From Branchiostoma floridae (taxonomy: Eukaryota; Chordata; Leptocardii; Amphioxiformes; Branchiostomatidae), in the NCBI RefSeq assembly GCF_000003815.2, contig NC_049986.1:11513354-11577353 (forward strand): a stretch of 64,000 bases of DNA. Direction: 5' to 3'. Shown here in pieces: positions 1 to 11,600 of the stretch. The notes below the pieces were generated by a model. The model did not search any database. It saw nothing but the letters and a program-made list of their open reading frames with translations, and was not told where the DNA came from. Each line of letters starts with the position of its first letter. Positions within the stretch are counted from its first letter, which is position 1. Position numbers and translations under genes: made by a program.

Positions 1-326
1 GAGTTACTTTTACAGGGATTACTGGTACACATACACAGATACAGGTGGCTTGACATTGTACGGCAGATAGCATGCTTGTAATTTGTATGCATGACATTGG
101 TAGCAAGCAGGCAGAATAATCAAAATAGCCACCAGAGAGAAGCTTCTGTCCAACTCATGCATGGCTGATCACATTGTGGTGAAGGTATGTGTTAATCTTT
201 GCTTGTTGACATTGCAGCTGTTAGATCAGTCCAATGTTTTCTAGGCAGCATACCATGCAGCAGGCAGGGGTAGTGCAAAGGGGTCGAGTTAGAGACATGT
301 GCAGGGGGGGCAGAAGGTCATCTCAC
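1..326 (-). other. intron of the C2H2 zinc-finger gene, partial
   Basis: A strong donor (GTGAGA on the minus strand, 321-326) follows the zinc-finger exon, so this stretch is intron that continues off the left edge. I see no further exon in it. Confidence 0.6.
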
Positions 327-799
327 CTTGTTGGCATGGATAGCCATGTGTACCTGTAGGTACTTCTTAGTGGTGGTACTGTAGGAGCACTTCCCATAGC
401 TGCACTTGAATGGCTTCCCGTCGGAGTGGGCCCTCCGTATGTGAGCAACCAGGTTGGCTTTGCGCAGGCACTCAAACTCGCACTTTGGACACTTGTGGGG
501 CTTGGATTGATCGTGTATGGCCATACTGTGGCGTTTCAGGTCATATGCCTGCGCAAATGCAGAGGGGCAATGCTTACACTTGAAGGGCTTTTCGCCTGTG
601 TGGGTACGATAGTGGCGAATGAGGGCGAAGCGGTTTTCACTCAGATATGGACACTGGTCGCACTGGTAGTACACGCGTGGTTTGACTCCGTTCACGGTGA
701 TTGCGGACGCACTTGTTACAGGCACCTTCAGACTGGTGCTGTCGGCCACCATTTCTGTAACCTGATCCCCCTCCGCCATCACGGTTAGGCCTTCTGATC
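327..799 (-). CDS. C2H2 zinc-finger protein, one exon (partial gene)
   Basis: One exon of a probable DNA-binding, nuclear zinc-finger protein. The acceptor is cag before 799 and the donor GTGAGA after 327. It encodes four C2H2 fingers: YQCDQC..H..H, FKCKHC..H..H, HKCPKC..H..H and FKCSYGKC..H..H. The linkers THTGEKPF, HDQSKPH and HSDGKPF are typical of the class. The last finger is odd, with four residues between its cysteines instead of two. A likely start is the ATG at 779-777 (G at -3 and +4), giving MAEGDQVTEM, but the frame stays open up to the acceptor, so an upstream coding exon is possible. More fingers probably follow to the left of position 1. I cannot name an orthologue; target DNA and partners are unknown. 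Confidence 0.85.
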
Positions 800-2893
800 C
801 TGAGGATTGGAGAAACAGTCCACATCAACCACGATCAGCGCTCAATACACATGCGTGACACAGTCACACACCCAACAGATTTTTCTTGCATTGTGGTTTT
901 ACAACAGCCTGGTGGAAAGGTGACCTTACAAATACAGTTCAACTTTGGGATTTGAATAAAATGCTTGACATAACATAATGCAGTTTTGTTCCATACAGTT
1001 TTTTCACAGCTATAATCCTTACACGATTTTCATGACATTTGCTTAAAACAGAGTGCAAGGTAGAGTCTGTAAGATACTAAATGTTGTCTGCATTGGTCCC
1101 AGTTTCAAGTTGCTCTCAGACTACACTAAGACAAACAATGTGATAGAGGCTTCTCACATGATTTTCAATCAAATCATTTGAGTCCCAGCTCCAAATTCCC
1201 CTTCCAATTTCTGCAACCTGCCCCTACTATCTTTTTACACAGAAATCCTGTATACAATACAGAATTTAAAACAAGTAGAGTAAGGCTCAATTTGTACGCA
1301 CAGATATATACTGTACATGGTATGCAATACTATGCATACACACACCTACCTGTGTACATGTACATTCTGTACAAAAACTATGTGTTGGCAGTTGCTGTGT
1401 TGCTAGTATAACAAACTTCACAGCTTGTGAAAATACTCTCCAAATAACATTCTAGAATCCCATTGTTAGATAAACAAATTTTAAAAAATAACAAATCCCA
1501 TTGTTGATACAGGTAGAACCAACAGCAGTATTAATCTACCTTGAGGAAAGCAGCAAAGAGTAAAATATGGAAATTTACAAGAACAATCGAGTTGGCATGA
1601 CACCCCAGGCAGTGCCCCTGTAATTAATGAGCCAGTTGCTCTGGGCGTTGTCACGCAGGCGCAGACTTCAATTGTCTGGGATAATTTTGATTGACAGCTC
1701 AACCAACAAGCACCACAACTGGAACCTCGAATGTCAACAACAATCCTATATCCCCTAACTATGCTTAGAACAACACACAAATGCACAAAATTGGAGAAGC
1801 AGACGTTCAAAGTGCCGTTTACGTATTGCGTTTCGCTTTTGAAGTGAACACGAGACGGATTTAGACAAGCACAAAATGGCCGACTGGGTTGGCCACAGGA
1901 CACAAAGCCACCCTGTTGGAACAGCATAGCAACTAGGAAAGCAGGCACCCCCCACAAAACGTCCCGAATCGTTCGATTTCCAACATGAAACTTCCTGTAC
2001 GCGTTTCTTATAAATAAATGAAGTTGTACGGTCCCATTTTGAGCGTTAGGGCCGCAAACAACGCCGCAAGACACGATGTTGAGACAAGAGAGTGGTGGCC
2101 ATGCCAGTTCGATCAACAGAACATGTTCGCCGTGCATTGTTTGCCAACTTGCACGCTACACCGAGACGAAACCGAAGAAATTCCACCTTACGGCTCATTA
2201 CAAACGTCTACTTTACCCAAACTCGCTAGAATACTTTGTTACGGAGGTCCCACCCACATAAGAACCTCTGATATGGACTTACCGGTGAGAAAACCAGGGA
2301 AACTGATGAATAATGCGCCGTGATCAAATCACCTCATCTGATATGTGGAAAGGCGATACAGGTCAAAGGTCGCCCTCAGTCCCGGATGTTGATCGGCACC
2401 CACCCAGAAGTCCTTGCGCGGACAAAAACTTTCTCAGTTACTAGTACATGATCTTTCATGTATTTTGCTAAGTTTGTGGTATTGAAAGTATGTTCCCGTG
2501 TTATATCGAGTTTTCAGTGTTTCTGGATTTAACCTTTATACTTAAATAATATATTTACAACGTAATAGAGTCACGAATCTCTATAGTTGTTTGTTTGTTT
2601 TTTGTCCACTCCACAACTTGTGATTCAGAGACATTGTGATATTTCTATCACATTTTCCCATCTTTTATTTAGCATTGAGTACACATTTCAGCCTTGGCAA
2701 CTTTTCAAAACTTCAAGGGAAACTCAAATCTTTATCCTAACTGCTTTCTATCTGCATTAATTAAAAACATAGACCCAATGAACACATGGAAATCACAGAC
2801 TGATTAAAGGTATATTTTCCAATGTACAGAGTCAAAGCACTCCAGCTGTTTCTTATACATCCAATTCCACTTGTTTGAAACTTTCAAAGATAA
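800..2893. other. intron and probable 5' region of the zinc-finger gene
   Basis: No coding exon is supported here. Open frames on both strands (for example 1481-2137 minus) have no recognisable domains and no exon borders. A candidate non-coding first exon of the minus-strand zinc-finger gene ends at 2283, where the donor CACCG followed by GTAAGT lies on the minus strand. Confidence 0.35.
2283..2450 (-). promoter_or_regulatory. candidate 5' non-coding exon / promoter of the zinc-finger gene
   Basis: The segment is richer in CpG than its surroundings and ends in a good minus-strand donor (GTAAGT, 2282-2277). The only ATG I see in it opens a three-codon frame. A 5' UTR exon spliced to the exon ending at 799 would fit; this is inference. 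Confidence 0.22.
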
Positions 2894-3289
2894 GGCCACA
2901 CCAATCTAATTTGTTGCTTCTCTGATTTTTTCAGAAAAATATAGGGGCGGGCGGTCGGAAAAAAAAATAAAATGAAATTTTGCAAAAAGTCTGGGGTGAA
3001 CATACGACGTATGAGGCTTATATAACACAAAAAAAGGTCAGTAGTCAAGTTTTCAGCTTTTCATTGCATGACTTATCCAATTAATCTCTTCCTTTAATTT
3101 GATACCACCGTTCTGAATAAAGGGAATTGCTTTTATACTGAAATTATGTGTGTTGCATTTACTTATTTTTAATTACTACTATTACCATAACGTAAACCCA
3201 TATCATTTTTCTTGGGACTAAATTTTTTTTCCAAATAGAAAAAAATGGGTCGGGAAATCTGAGAAGCAACAAATTAAATTGGTGTGGCC
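2894..3289. mobile_element. MITE with PIF/Harbinger-like termini
   Basis: Inverted termini of about 30 bp begin GGCCACACCAAT at the left and end in ATTGGTGTGGCC at the right. TAA stands directly before (2891-2893) and after (3290-3292), matching the 3-bp target duplication of PIF/Harbinger elements. At 396 bp with no coding capacity it is a non-autonomous copy. Confidence 0.7.
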
Positions 3290-5085
3290 TAACGGTATGT
3301 ATACTGAACTACACCCATGCAAAGTAGAGTAAAATATGTTCTTCAAAGTTGACTTTTCATATCAATACTACCAAGTAAAAGAGGATATACCAATAACTTG
3401 CTTATATAATGTTATAGTATTCATCAATCATAATCCTGGATTAATATGTTGGTAATAAAGTTCCAACACTTGCTTTAAGTATGAACATTTTGTACAATAT
3501 CCACATTTTCAAAATTATGGTTTCATCATCATGGAAAAATCTTAATTATCAACATACACCCACAACTGACACCAACAACACAGAAGGCCCAAATGTTGGG
3601 CAAAGCACTTGTACACTACAATCCATGTTCCCTTTTTGTGTAGTTCTTTTGATTTCTCTTAAAAAGCACCTTTCATTCTAAAAAGGCATCCAAAGGAAAT
3701 GTTTTTGTCATACTTGTCTATCTATTTGTCAAACTCCCTTTGTAAATATCTACCAGTTAACTATACAATTCTGCTCTCTGGCAGTAGGATGAGGCCAGTA
3801 TAAGGCATTACCTATGGATACTACTACTACTATGCTGAAGTACATGTACCTAACAATTTTACCTAGTAGAAAAAAGAGCAACAAGATTTCACAAAACCAT
3901 ACCCATCCACACAATAACCATTTCCGCAAATATTGGATATAAGCAGCAATTTCAGGCCTGCATACAATTATAGCTTTTTGTAATTTTCAAAATTACCAAG
4001 CATCCTTTTCATACATAGCATCCTTTTCATACATAGGTTACAAAGACCTGTAAAGAATCTCATTACACCAGTAAAATTATGAACTACAGAGAATTCATTA
4101 TGGTCATAATATCATCCACCTTTACAAACACATATCTGGTCTAATTCACTAATACAACTGAGCATCACAAGTAATCATATTTTCACTCATTATTGTCCGT
4201 TGTGTCCCTAGTATGCATTTTCATTGTTTCCTATGTTTCTCCATCACTAACTAAACATTAGTTAACTAACACCACTAACTAATGTTTGTAAAAGATAGAT
4301 CTATACCACTTTTCCTATCATGGTTTTATAGAACTCCTATGTTTTAACAAATGAATATATAGAATCAGATACAATACCTAATGGTTACTTAACTTGTGTA
4401 ACAAAGTATCAAGTACTAGTAGTTTAACAACTCAGTGTAGGATACTATAATATGAGACAGGAATGTACAGCAAGAGAAAAAAATCCTATACAGAACACCA
4501 AGCATACTGTGTCTTAAAATGTATAAGGAAGATCATTTAATGAGAATGTTTACATCGCTTCGATTAATAGTACCATTGATTTTATATACAAATGAATATT
4601 TCACCGACAGAATTGCAATTGCAAAAATAAAACACATGAAATTAGCTTCAACTTACATTAAAAGAAATACACAAGTAGCACAGGAAGTAGCATAATCTTC
4701 TTAAGATAACTGCATGGCTAGCTATAAGACAAGATGGAGCAGTATGCCAGATCCTGGATATACAGAGCAAGCATGAAAGTAGAGAAGATACTAGTACACT
4801 CTTACCTCCAATACTACACTCACAAATTACCTAGTGCTAAAATTATATTGCAGCTTACAAAAGTAAAAGGCCTCTTGTTTCTTGGTAGAGAGAATGTTTG
4901 TTATCCTTCCGTCTAGAATTGGTGATTCTCTACGAATCACCCGGACTCCAGGAAGAATAGTGACATATCAGTCACAAATGGAGATCTGTCTCAAACCAAA
5001 CCAATCTTGGTGGCATAGATGGATATAATGTTATCCTAAAACTGTGCACCAAATTCAGGGATGGTTCAGCATTGAAATACACTCT
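3290..5085 (-). other. VAV 3' UTR and downstream sequence
   Basis: AT-rich, without any supported exon. It follows the VAV stop codon at 5086-5088. I find no AATAAA on the minus strand in this stretch; an ATTAAA variant lies at 4541-4536. Confidence 0.3.
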
Positions 5086-5689
5086 TCACTCATCAACCTC
5101 CTCTACATATGTTGATGGAAAGTACCCCATCTGTAGAACAGAAAAACAAGAGAATTAAATGAAAGGTTCATCATCATCTATTCATTATGTTTACTGCAAA
5201 ATCATAGCCTATTGTTAAAATCTAACATTTCAATTATGTACGAAGAAAAACATGGTTAAAGGCTTTGCAATGCACAATGCATAAAAATTGTAAGATGCTA
5301 TTCAAAGAGAGGAAAAACAAAACAAAGCTTACACTATTGTCTATAAATATTCTCAATGTTTAACAGACTGAGTGTTTTCTTTATGATAAAACCTATAGAA
5401 TTTTGGTCAATGAATTAGTCCACAAATGATTGAGCATAGTCTCCATGGTGGTTTACGATCAGTTTGTCTGTAAATCCAACAGTACATGTATTTTACCATA
5501 CCTTTCCATCTGCCCTCTGCCCCTTCCACCAGCCCTGGTCTCCTCCAGCCTTACTGAGGATGGTCACCTTCTCCCCTTCCTGTAGAGACAACTCACGCAT
5601 GTCTCGCGCTGCAAACTGGTACTTGGCCATGGCGGTGCCGATGGGGTGGTACTGTCGAGACCTCCTGTTGCTTCTTGATAATGTTGGCA
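5086..5689 (-). CDS. VAV: VAV C-terminal SH3 exons (27, 28)
   Basis: Exon 5689-5502 encodes a basic linker ([14 protein letters not shown]) and most of the SH3: [15 protein letters not shown], then GGDQGWWKG with the tandem Trp. Exon 5130-5086 adds [14 protein letters not shown] and the stop, ending like vertebrate VAVs (YVEE followed by an acidic tail). The ALYDY-type motif is present as AKYQFAARD. This SH3 recruits proline-rich partners in known VAVs. Confidence 0.93.
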
Positions 5690-8600
5690 CTGGGGGTGAG
5701 ATTCCCATAGATGTTATTTTCCAGCATTTATTACAACTATATCTTATCTTTCAAAAAATGTTGTTTTAAATTTGTATTGTCTATCTTCATTTCATTCCAG
5801 TGTTCTCGCCAGGCCTTTTCAGCATAGCGGGCCGATACGCTGTGGGCTGGAAAAATGACGCTGTAAAACGCCCGCTACGCTGCTTTTTCATCCAGCGTAG
5901 CGGCAAAAAAATGGGGAATAAAAGAAAAATATCGTAGTAAAAATACATAGGCACGCGCCAAGCACGCGCCTTCGCTGTTTCAGGAAGTTATCAACTCGAA
6001 GGGAGGTGTTTTACAGCACCGGCCCGCCGTACCGCTGTCTCGCAGCCGGCAGCCCCTCCCACCCCTTGCGTTCCCGCGCGCGGAAATGTAAACACAGACG
6101 CGAGAGGGCCTTGCCCGCACGTGATTAGCGGGGTGGGATCTCTCCCCGGAACAGCCGATGTGCATAAGGGAGCGGCGTTGATAAACAGAGGCTGTTACTC
6201 GCGGCAGTTGCGTCTTTCTTTTTCAGTACGGAAAATAGAAGCAATTATTTCTGACACATTTCTAGAGCAAGAACGGGTCGCGTTCCAAAATTTCCTGTTC
6301 TAAATTTTGCGTGTGCCGCCCTGCGTTCGTGCTAAAAAAAATAAAATGAGTAGCGCGTGTGCTGCGAGTGATCAGTGGGGTGGGCGGAACAGCCAGTTCC
6401 TGGGGAATGTCCTTATTTGGGGAGCTCGGTTGACCAACATAGGCTGTTACTGATAGTTGCGTAATTTTTATTTCAGCGCGGGAAATAGAATCAATTCTTT
6501 CCGACATAATTCTGGAGCAAGAGTGGGTCGCTTTTCCAAAATTCCTGTTCTAAATTTGAAGCTCTGTATCGGCATTCGTAAGATACAAACCATCGTAAGT
6601 TTGTATGTAAAACCCGGGCGTTAGTTTCGCCGACAAGCCCCGTGTGGCCCCGCCCACAAACCGCCAGGGCAGTTTCGGCATCTTTCCGATTTGATCAGAG
6701 GGCCGCCGGCTATCAATCAAACGCGGCTGTTGTTTACAGTTTCAGTCATGTGCCGTGTACAAGTTTACAGCGCGCGAACTTCATGCTACGTAATATTACA
6801 TTCCTTGGACCTTCTTTCCCACAGCGGTGCTTCTACGAAATATTTATTAGACTGTAACACTGAGTCCCACATGTTTTAAAGAAAGGAATCTGACGCGGAA
6901 TAGCGGTTTTTACCGGGTATTTTCTTGAAACATGTCCGTGGGATATATCGTCTAAACTCTAACGGCGAGGCGGCGACGCAGGGAGACCGTCAACAACAGT
7001 CGTACGGCACGGCGGCTAACAGCGATACTAGCGCTATAAACAAGCGCTTCAACTTCGGATGGCAACCAGGACAATATTTTTAAGTACTGTTGAGCTGAGT
7101 AAAGTTTGTTGTTTATGAGTTTTTAGTTGTCTGTGAAGCTTTGACCCGAAATATTGTTACGTCAAACTGCTGAAGAGAAGTTAAGTGACTGCTGCGATTA
7201 TCGTAGATATGGCCCTAAAAAAATGATAGAATAAGCCTTCTCAATAGCCTAAAATGCAAGAGCTTCCGGGGGGCTTCGCCCCCCTGGGTCTCCCCACCGG
7301 GGCTCTGCCCCTGGACCCCGCCGGGGGCCTTCGGCGGCCCCCGGACGCCTGCCCGACGCTGTGAAAAATTCCTGGCGAGAACACTGCATTCATTACCTTT
7401 TAGCCCAACTGGGCTAATCTTAATGCTATATAGCTTCATGTAGAAACAAACATATTCTGCTGATTTGAAAAAAAAGACCAAAAAATGTATTGATAATGCA
7501 TAATACTCTCATAGAAGTGTATAATATGCTGTACTGTAAGTAATCAGTTCTATAAAAATCACAGTATTAACCTTAATATTGTGAGAAAAGGTACCATACC
7601 TGGATTGGCTGGAGGCATAGAGTTCCTGTTCTGGGGATTCTTGTATTCCTTATAAGGAGTAGCCAGGGTGATGTCTAATCCAGGGAAGCTGCTGCCTAGT
7701 GAGTTCTTCTGGTAATATTCCACAAGCTCCTACAATAGCATGAGGATTTTGTTTAGCAAGATGCCCATGTTGCCATAGGAAGACAAAAATACCATACACA
7801 TTCTATACACTTATCAAACCATTTATTTTTTCTTTAGGTTGTACAGCAGCATTTTATTATCATTATCATTATTATTATCATTATTATGGTATTATAGCAG
7901 GTCTGTCTCCAGGACCCATCCCTCCGTCCCAGGACAGAAATTTGCTTGTTGGGACAGAAAAAAATATTGCCCCATCCGTCCCAAAAATCTGACCTTCATG
8001 ACATGAAACTGCTGAAAAGCTATTTTCATGAGCTCATGACACGTAAGGTTCTCGCCTTGTGTCTTTTCATATTTTACACTCACGCAAGTTTTAACAAGAA
8101 AAATCAACAAAATGGGTTCATTAACAATCAGTGGGATGGAAAAAAAATAATGCTGGTGACAACACACATTCTACATATTTATCAAACCATTTCTTGATAG
8201 GTTGTACAAAAAAGGGACCATGAGCTGTTTTGACGACAGAAGAAACTTAACAACCAACTTCATGCTGTTTTTAAATCAAAAACAACCATGAAACTGACAA
8301 AAAGATGGACGTACCACAATGTTGGGAAACATCTTGGCTTCTGCAATGAAGACACAGCCGTTGTGCTCGTTGACTTTGATATGCTTGACCATTTTGTGCC
8401 TGTCATACAGAATGTAAACAGTTACAAACGACTCAGCAATTCATATACCCCAGATATGCAAAAAGTACACACAATGTAATACTAGCACGACATGTAATAC
8501 ATTTTGGCAACTTAATTGCTGACAAACAGTAGTAAAAAAGTCAAGGTATTGACATGCAAATCCATGTTATAAGTTGCAAGAAAACTGCTTCTGTATCTAC

Positions 8601-11600
8601 AGCTTTGCACAAGAATCATCCTTACTTGAGACTGATAGCCCACTGTCCAGGCTTTCGAGCACTTTCCCTGACCAGATACACCCCCATAGACAGACTATCC
8701 AACATCTTCTCTGCCTCTGCACGTTCCATCTGTCCTGTGTACCTTTACAGTAAAACATTTCATGTTAGTGTACTGCATATCAAGCAATTTCAGTTGAGCA
8801 ATTGTTTTTATTATATCTTTATCAGCTATTTTTGTTATACCCGTACTTTGACAAACAAGTGATTAATCAGTAGAAAAAATTAGATTTCTATCCACTGATG
8901 CCTTCACACATTCAAATGTCTCTAATTAAAAAAATAGGTCCTCCAAACAAACAAAAACAAGACAGTAATGGTAGACCAAGCAGTAGTATCTCAACAAGAA
9001 CACCCTTAATTTCCTCAAATAAGCCGAGCATTACAATTTTATATTACACCAATCCAGGTACTGAATGAACAATTTTATATTACACCAATTAAGGTACTGA
9101 GTGAACAATTTCATATTACACCAATCAAGGTACTGAGTGAACAACTTTATATTACACCAATTAAGGTACTGAGTGAAATGCGCAGCAATCTGTCAGAGCA
9201 ACAAAAAATGTTCAGCCACAATGAAACCCAATTACAGACAAGCATGGATCACAGTGCTATGTAAACATTGAACAGATGAAATGGATGCAAACATTGAACA
9301 GATGAAATTGCACTGTTTCTATTCATACCTCTGCAGAATAAAACACATTTCATACAGTACCTTCTATGAGTTATGCATTGCCTTATTATCACCAGAGTGG
9401 AAGTATATAACATGCAAGGAATATGTGCCTTCACCAAGCTTCTGCTGTTGCACCCATGTCTATGATTGCACCCCTGATCTGTTAATGTTGTACTGGCAGG
9501 AGATTTCCGTGATCAATTAGTGGTAGCAAGGAGGTTGAAAAAAGGCAGCTACTAGCCGTGCAAAGCCAGTACACCAAAGCCCATATCACCAGGTACTGTA
9601 AGACTTTGTGGCTTTACCAGGTGTATTTGTTTAAATCTGCAACTGTAACTCGTTGCACATGTGGTGCGGACTTCCTACGTTCATTCTGCTCCCCCAGGAA
9701 CGCATCTTCGTAGCCTATGGATTGCCGTTTTGACGTTAACCCAGTTGACGATCGTCTTACTTGCCTTGGTTGCTAAAACAGAAAACAAGCACACACAAAA
9801 CAAAACATGTTTGGCTGCCTTTACCATGAAAAGGACTGAAGTGATCTGTTTGGAGCGGCAGGGGACCCATTAGTGGCTAGCGACCGAGGTCGCCAGTTGG
9901 TGTTTCTGCTCTCTGGTTCCTCGTAACTTGGCTTGTGGCTTCTAGATATTCTCTGTCAACAAACAGTTTACATTGTTCATACAATCAGTTTTTTCAGTGT
10001 TACAATGAACAAATTACAATTTACATAACACAAAGCAACAACACACCAAAAGAACACACCACACATCAATTGTTTCACAACCTGTCATAAATAGTCATAC
10101 TTATACTCAACAACTCACCAGGTCTTGAATGTCCTTGGAAATTGAGAGAAAAGTTTAACATAAATAGATGTATAGGAATAACGAATTACTCAAGGTTAGC
10201 ATAAAAACTAAGACATACAGAGAGGACAGCAGACAGTACCAATATTCAAAAATCATTAAACCATTTCTTATCCAAAACACAAATAACTGCATGCCAAAAA
10301 TTAGGATTCAGACAGCAATATAAATGCTTCAAAGTTGTAATGATACATATGAAAACTAAAATAATGTATTTTCTTTTTAATTCAGTCATGCTATCAGATC
10401 TTTATTACCTTCAACAAAATAAATACACCAAAACAAAGAGTATTAGAGCCTGAGAGGCGAAACTGACAGGGGAGGAGTTGATAGTTTAGTGAAGAAGAGA
10501 CTATCATATCTCTATGTTACCATGTGATGTAATATGATATGGTAACATATGTAATATGAAGTTGTGTAGCATGGACATAACACATTCAGAAACTTGATGT
10601 GGACGAGGTGGAGGAAAATTCTTTTTCAGAGAGTCAAGGATGAATTTTGGTTGTTGTTGTGACATGACAAGCTGTTGTTGCCATGAGGCAATATTGTAAA
10701 GGGATAAAGACGAGCTGGATGCAGGAGTAAAGAAGATCCTTACATGTTCTGACACACAGTCCTTTGGGAACCAGCCTCTTTCCAAGTCCCTCAGTCTTCT
10801 CCCCTATGGGTTGATAATTACATTTGTGAGCAAGTTAGACTTATCAAGTCTGCAAGACAAATATCATTTTCCTTCCTGTTGTTCAAGACTAAAAAAGGAA
10901 GCAACAATGCCAAAAGTCTTACACCCAATCTCAGTGATTTTTTTTTTCATTTCTGTTTAGTGCAGCCCTTCCCCATCCCTTCAAAATGAGTTGTCTAAAC
11001 AATATCACTGCTTATACATGTACCTGCTAATGCTTAAAATGATTTGTATAGAGTCATAAACATCACCATTCAAGTTTTCCTCAGATGACTATTGGCATGA
11101 GTAATGAAACAATATACATACCTCCCACCACTCGCGGTCTGTAGTGTTGGTGGTTTCTATCCTCTCCCCATCGTTAAACGTCAGAGGCTTCCTGTCCCCG
11201 ATGGGGGGAGGGGGGATCCCATGGTACGCCCTGTCTGCCTGGACTATCATGTCTACATAACAACAGGATACAGATGTCAGCAAGGACTACATCTAGCAAT
11301 GTTGTAATTTGAACTTAAAGATATGTTACAAGTTGTAAGATCAACCAACTCATCATAATTCCACCCGATGCCCTAATACCGCCACATGCACGCTTCCAGA
11401 AAGTATTACAGTCCTTAGGACAGGACGTTAAGCTGTGGTCCACCGTTCATTGTGCTAGTCGAAAAGAGTTAGGGGAATTTTCCTGGTATAATGAACCTGT
11501 AAATACTGTACAGAGCATCTGTCCTCTCTGTCACTAACAGTAGAAGACTAGCTATTCTGTGAGATAAAACTGGATCTAGATCGCCTTCCTTATTTTAACT

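Noticed and set aside
1481-2137. 218-codon open frame, minus strand
   Set aside because: Cys/Val/Leu-rich with no domain pattern, no exon borders and overlap with other open frames in the same CpG-richer stretch; most likely chance.
9661-9873. 70-codon plus-strand frame over the alternative VAV exons
   Set aside because: Antisense shadow of exons 23A and 23B.
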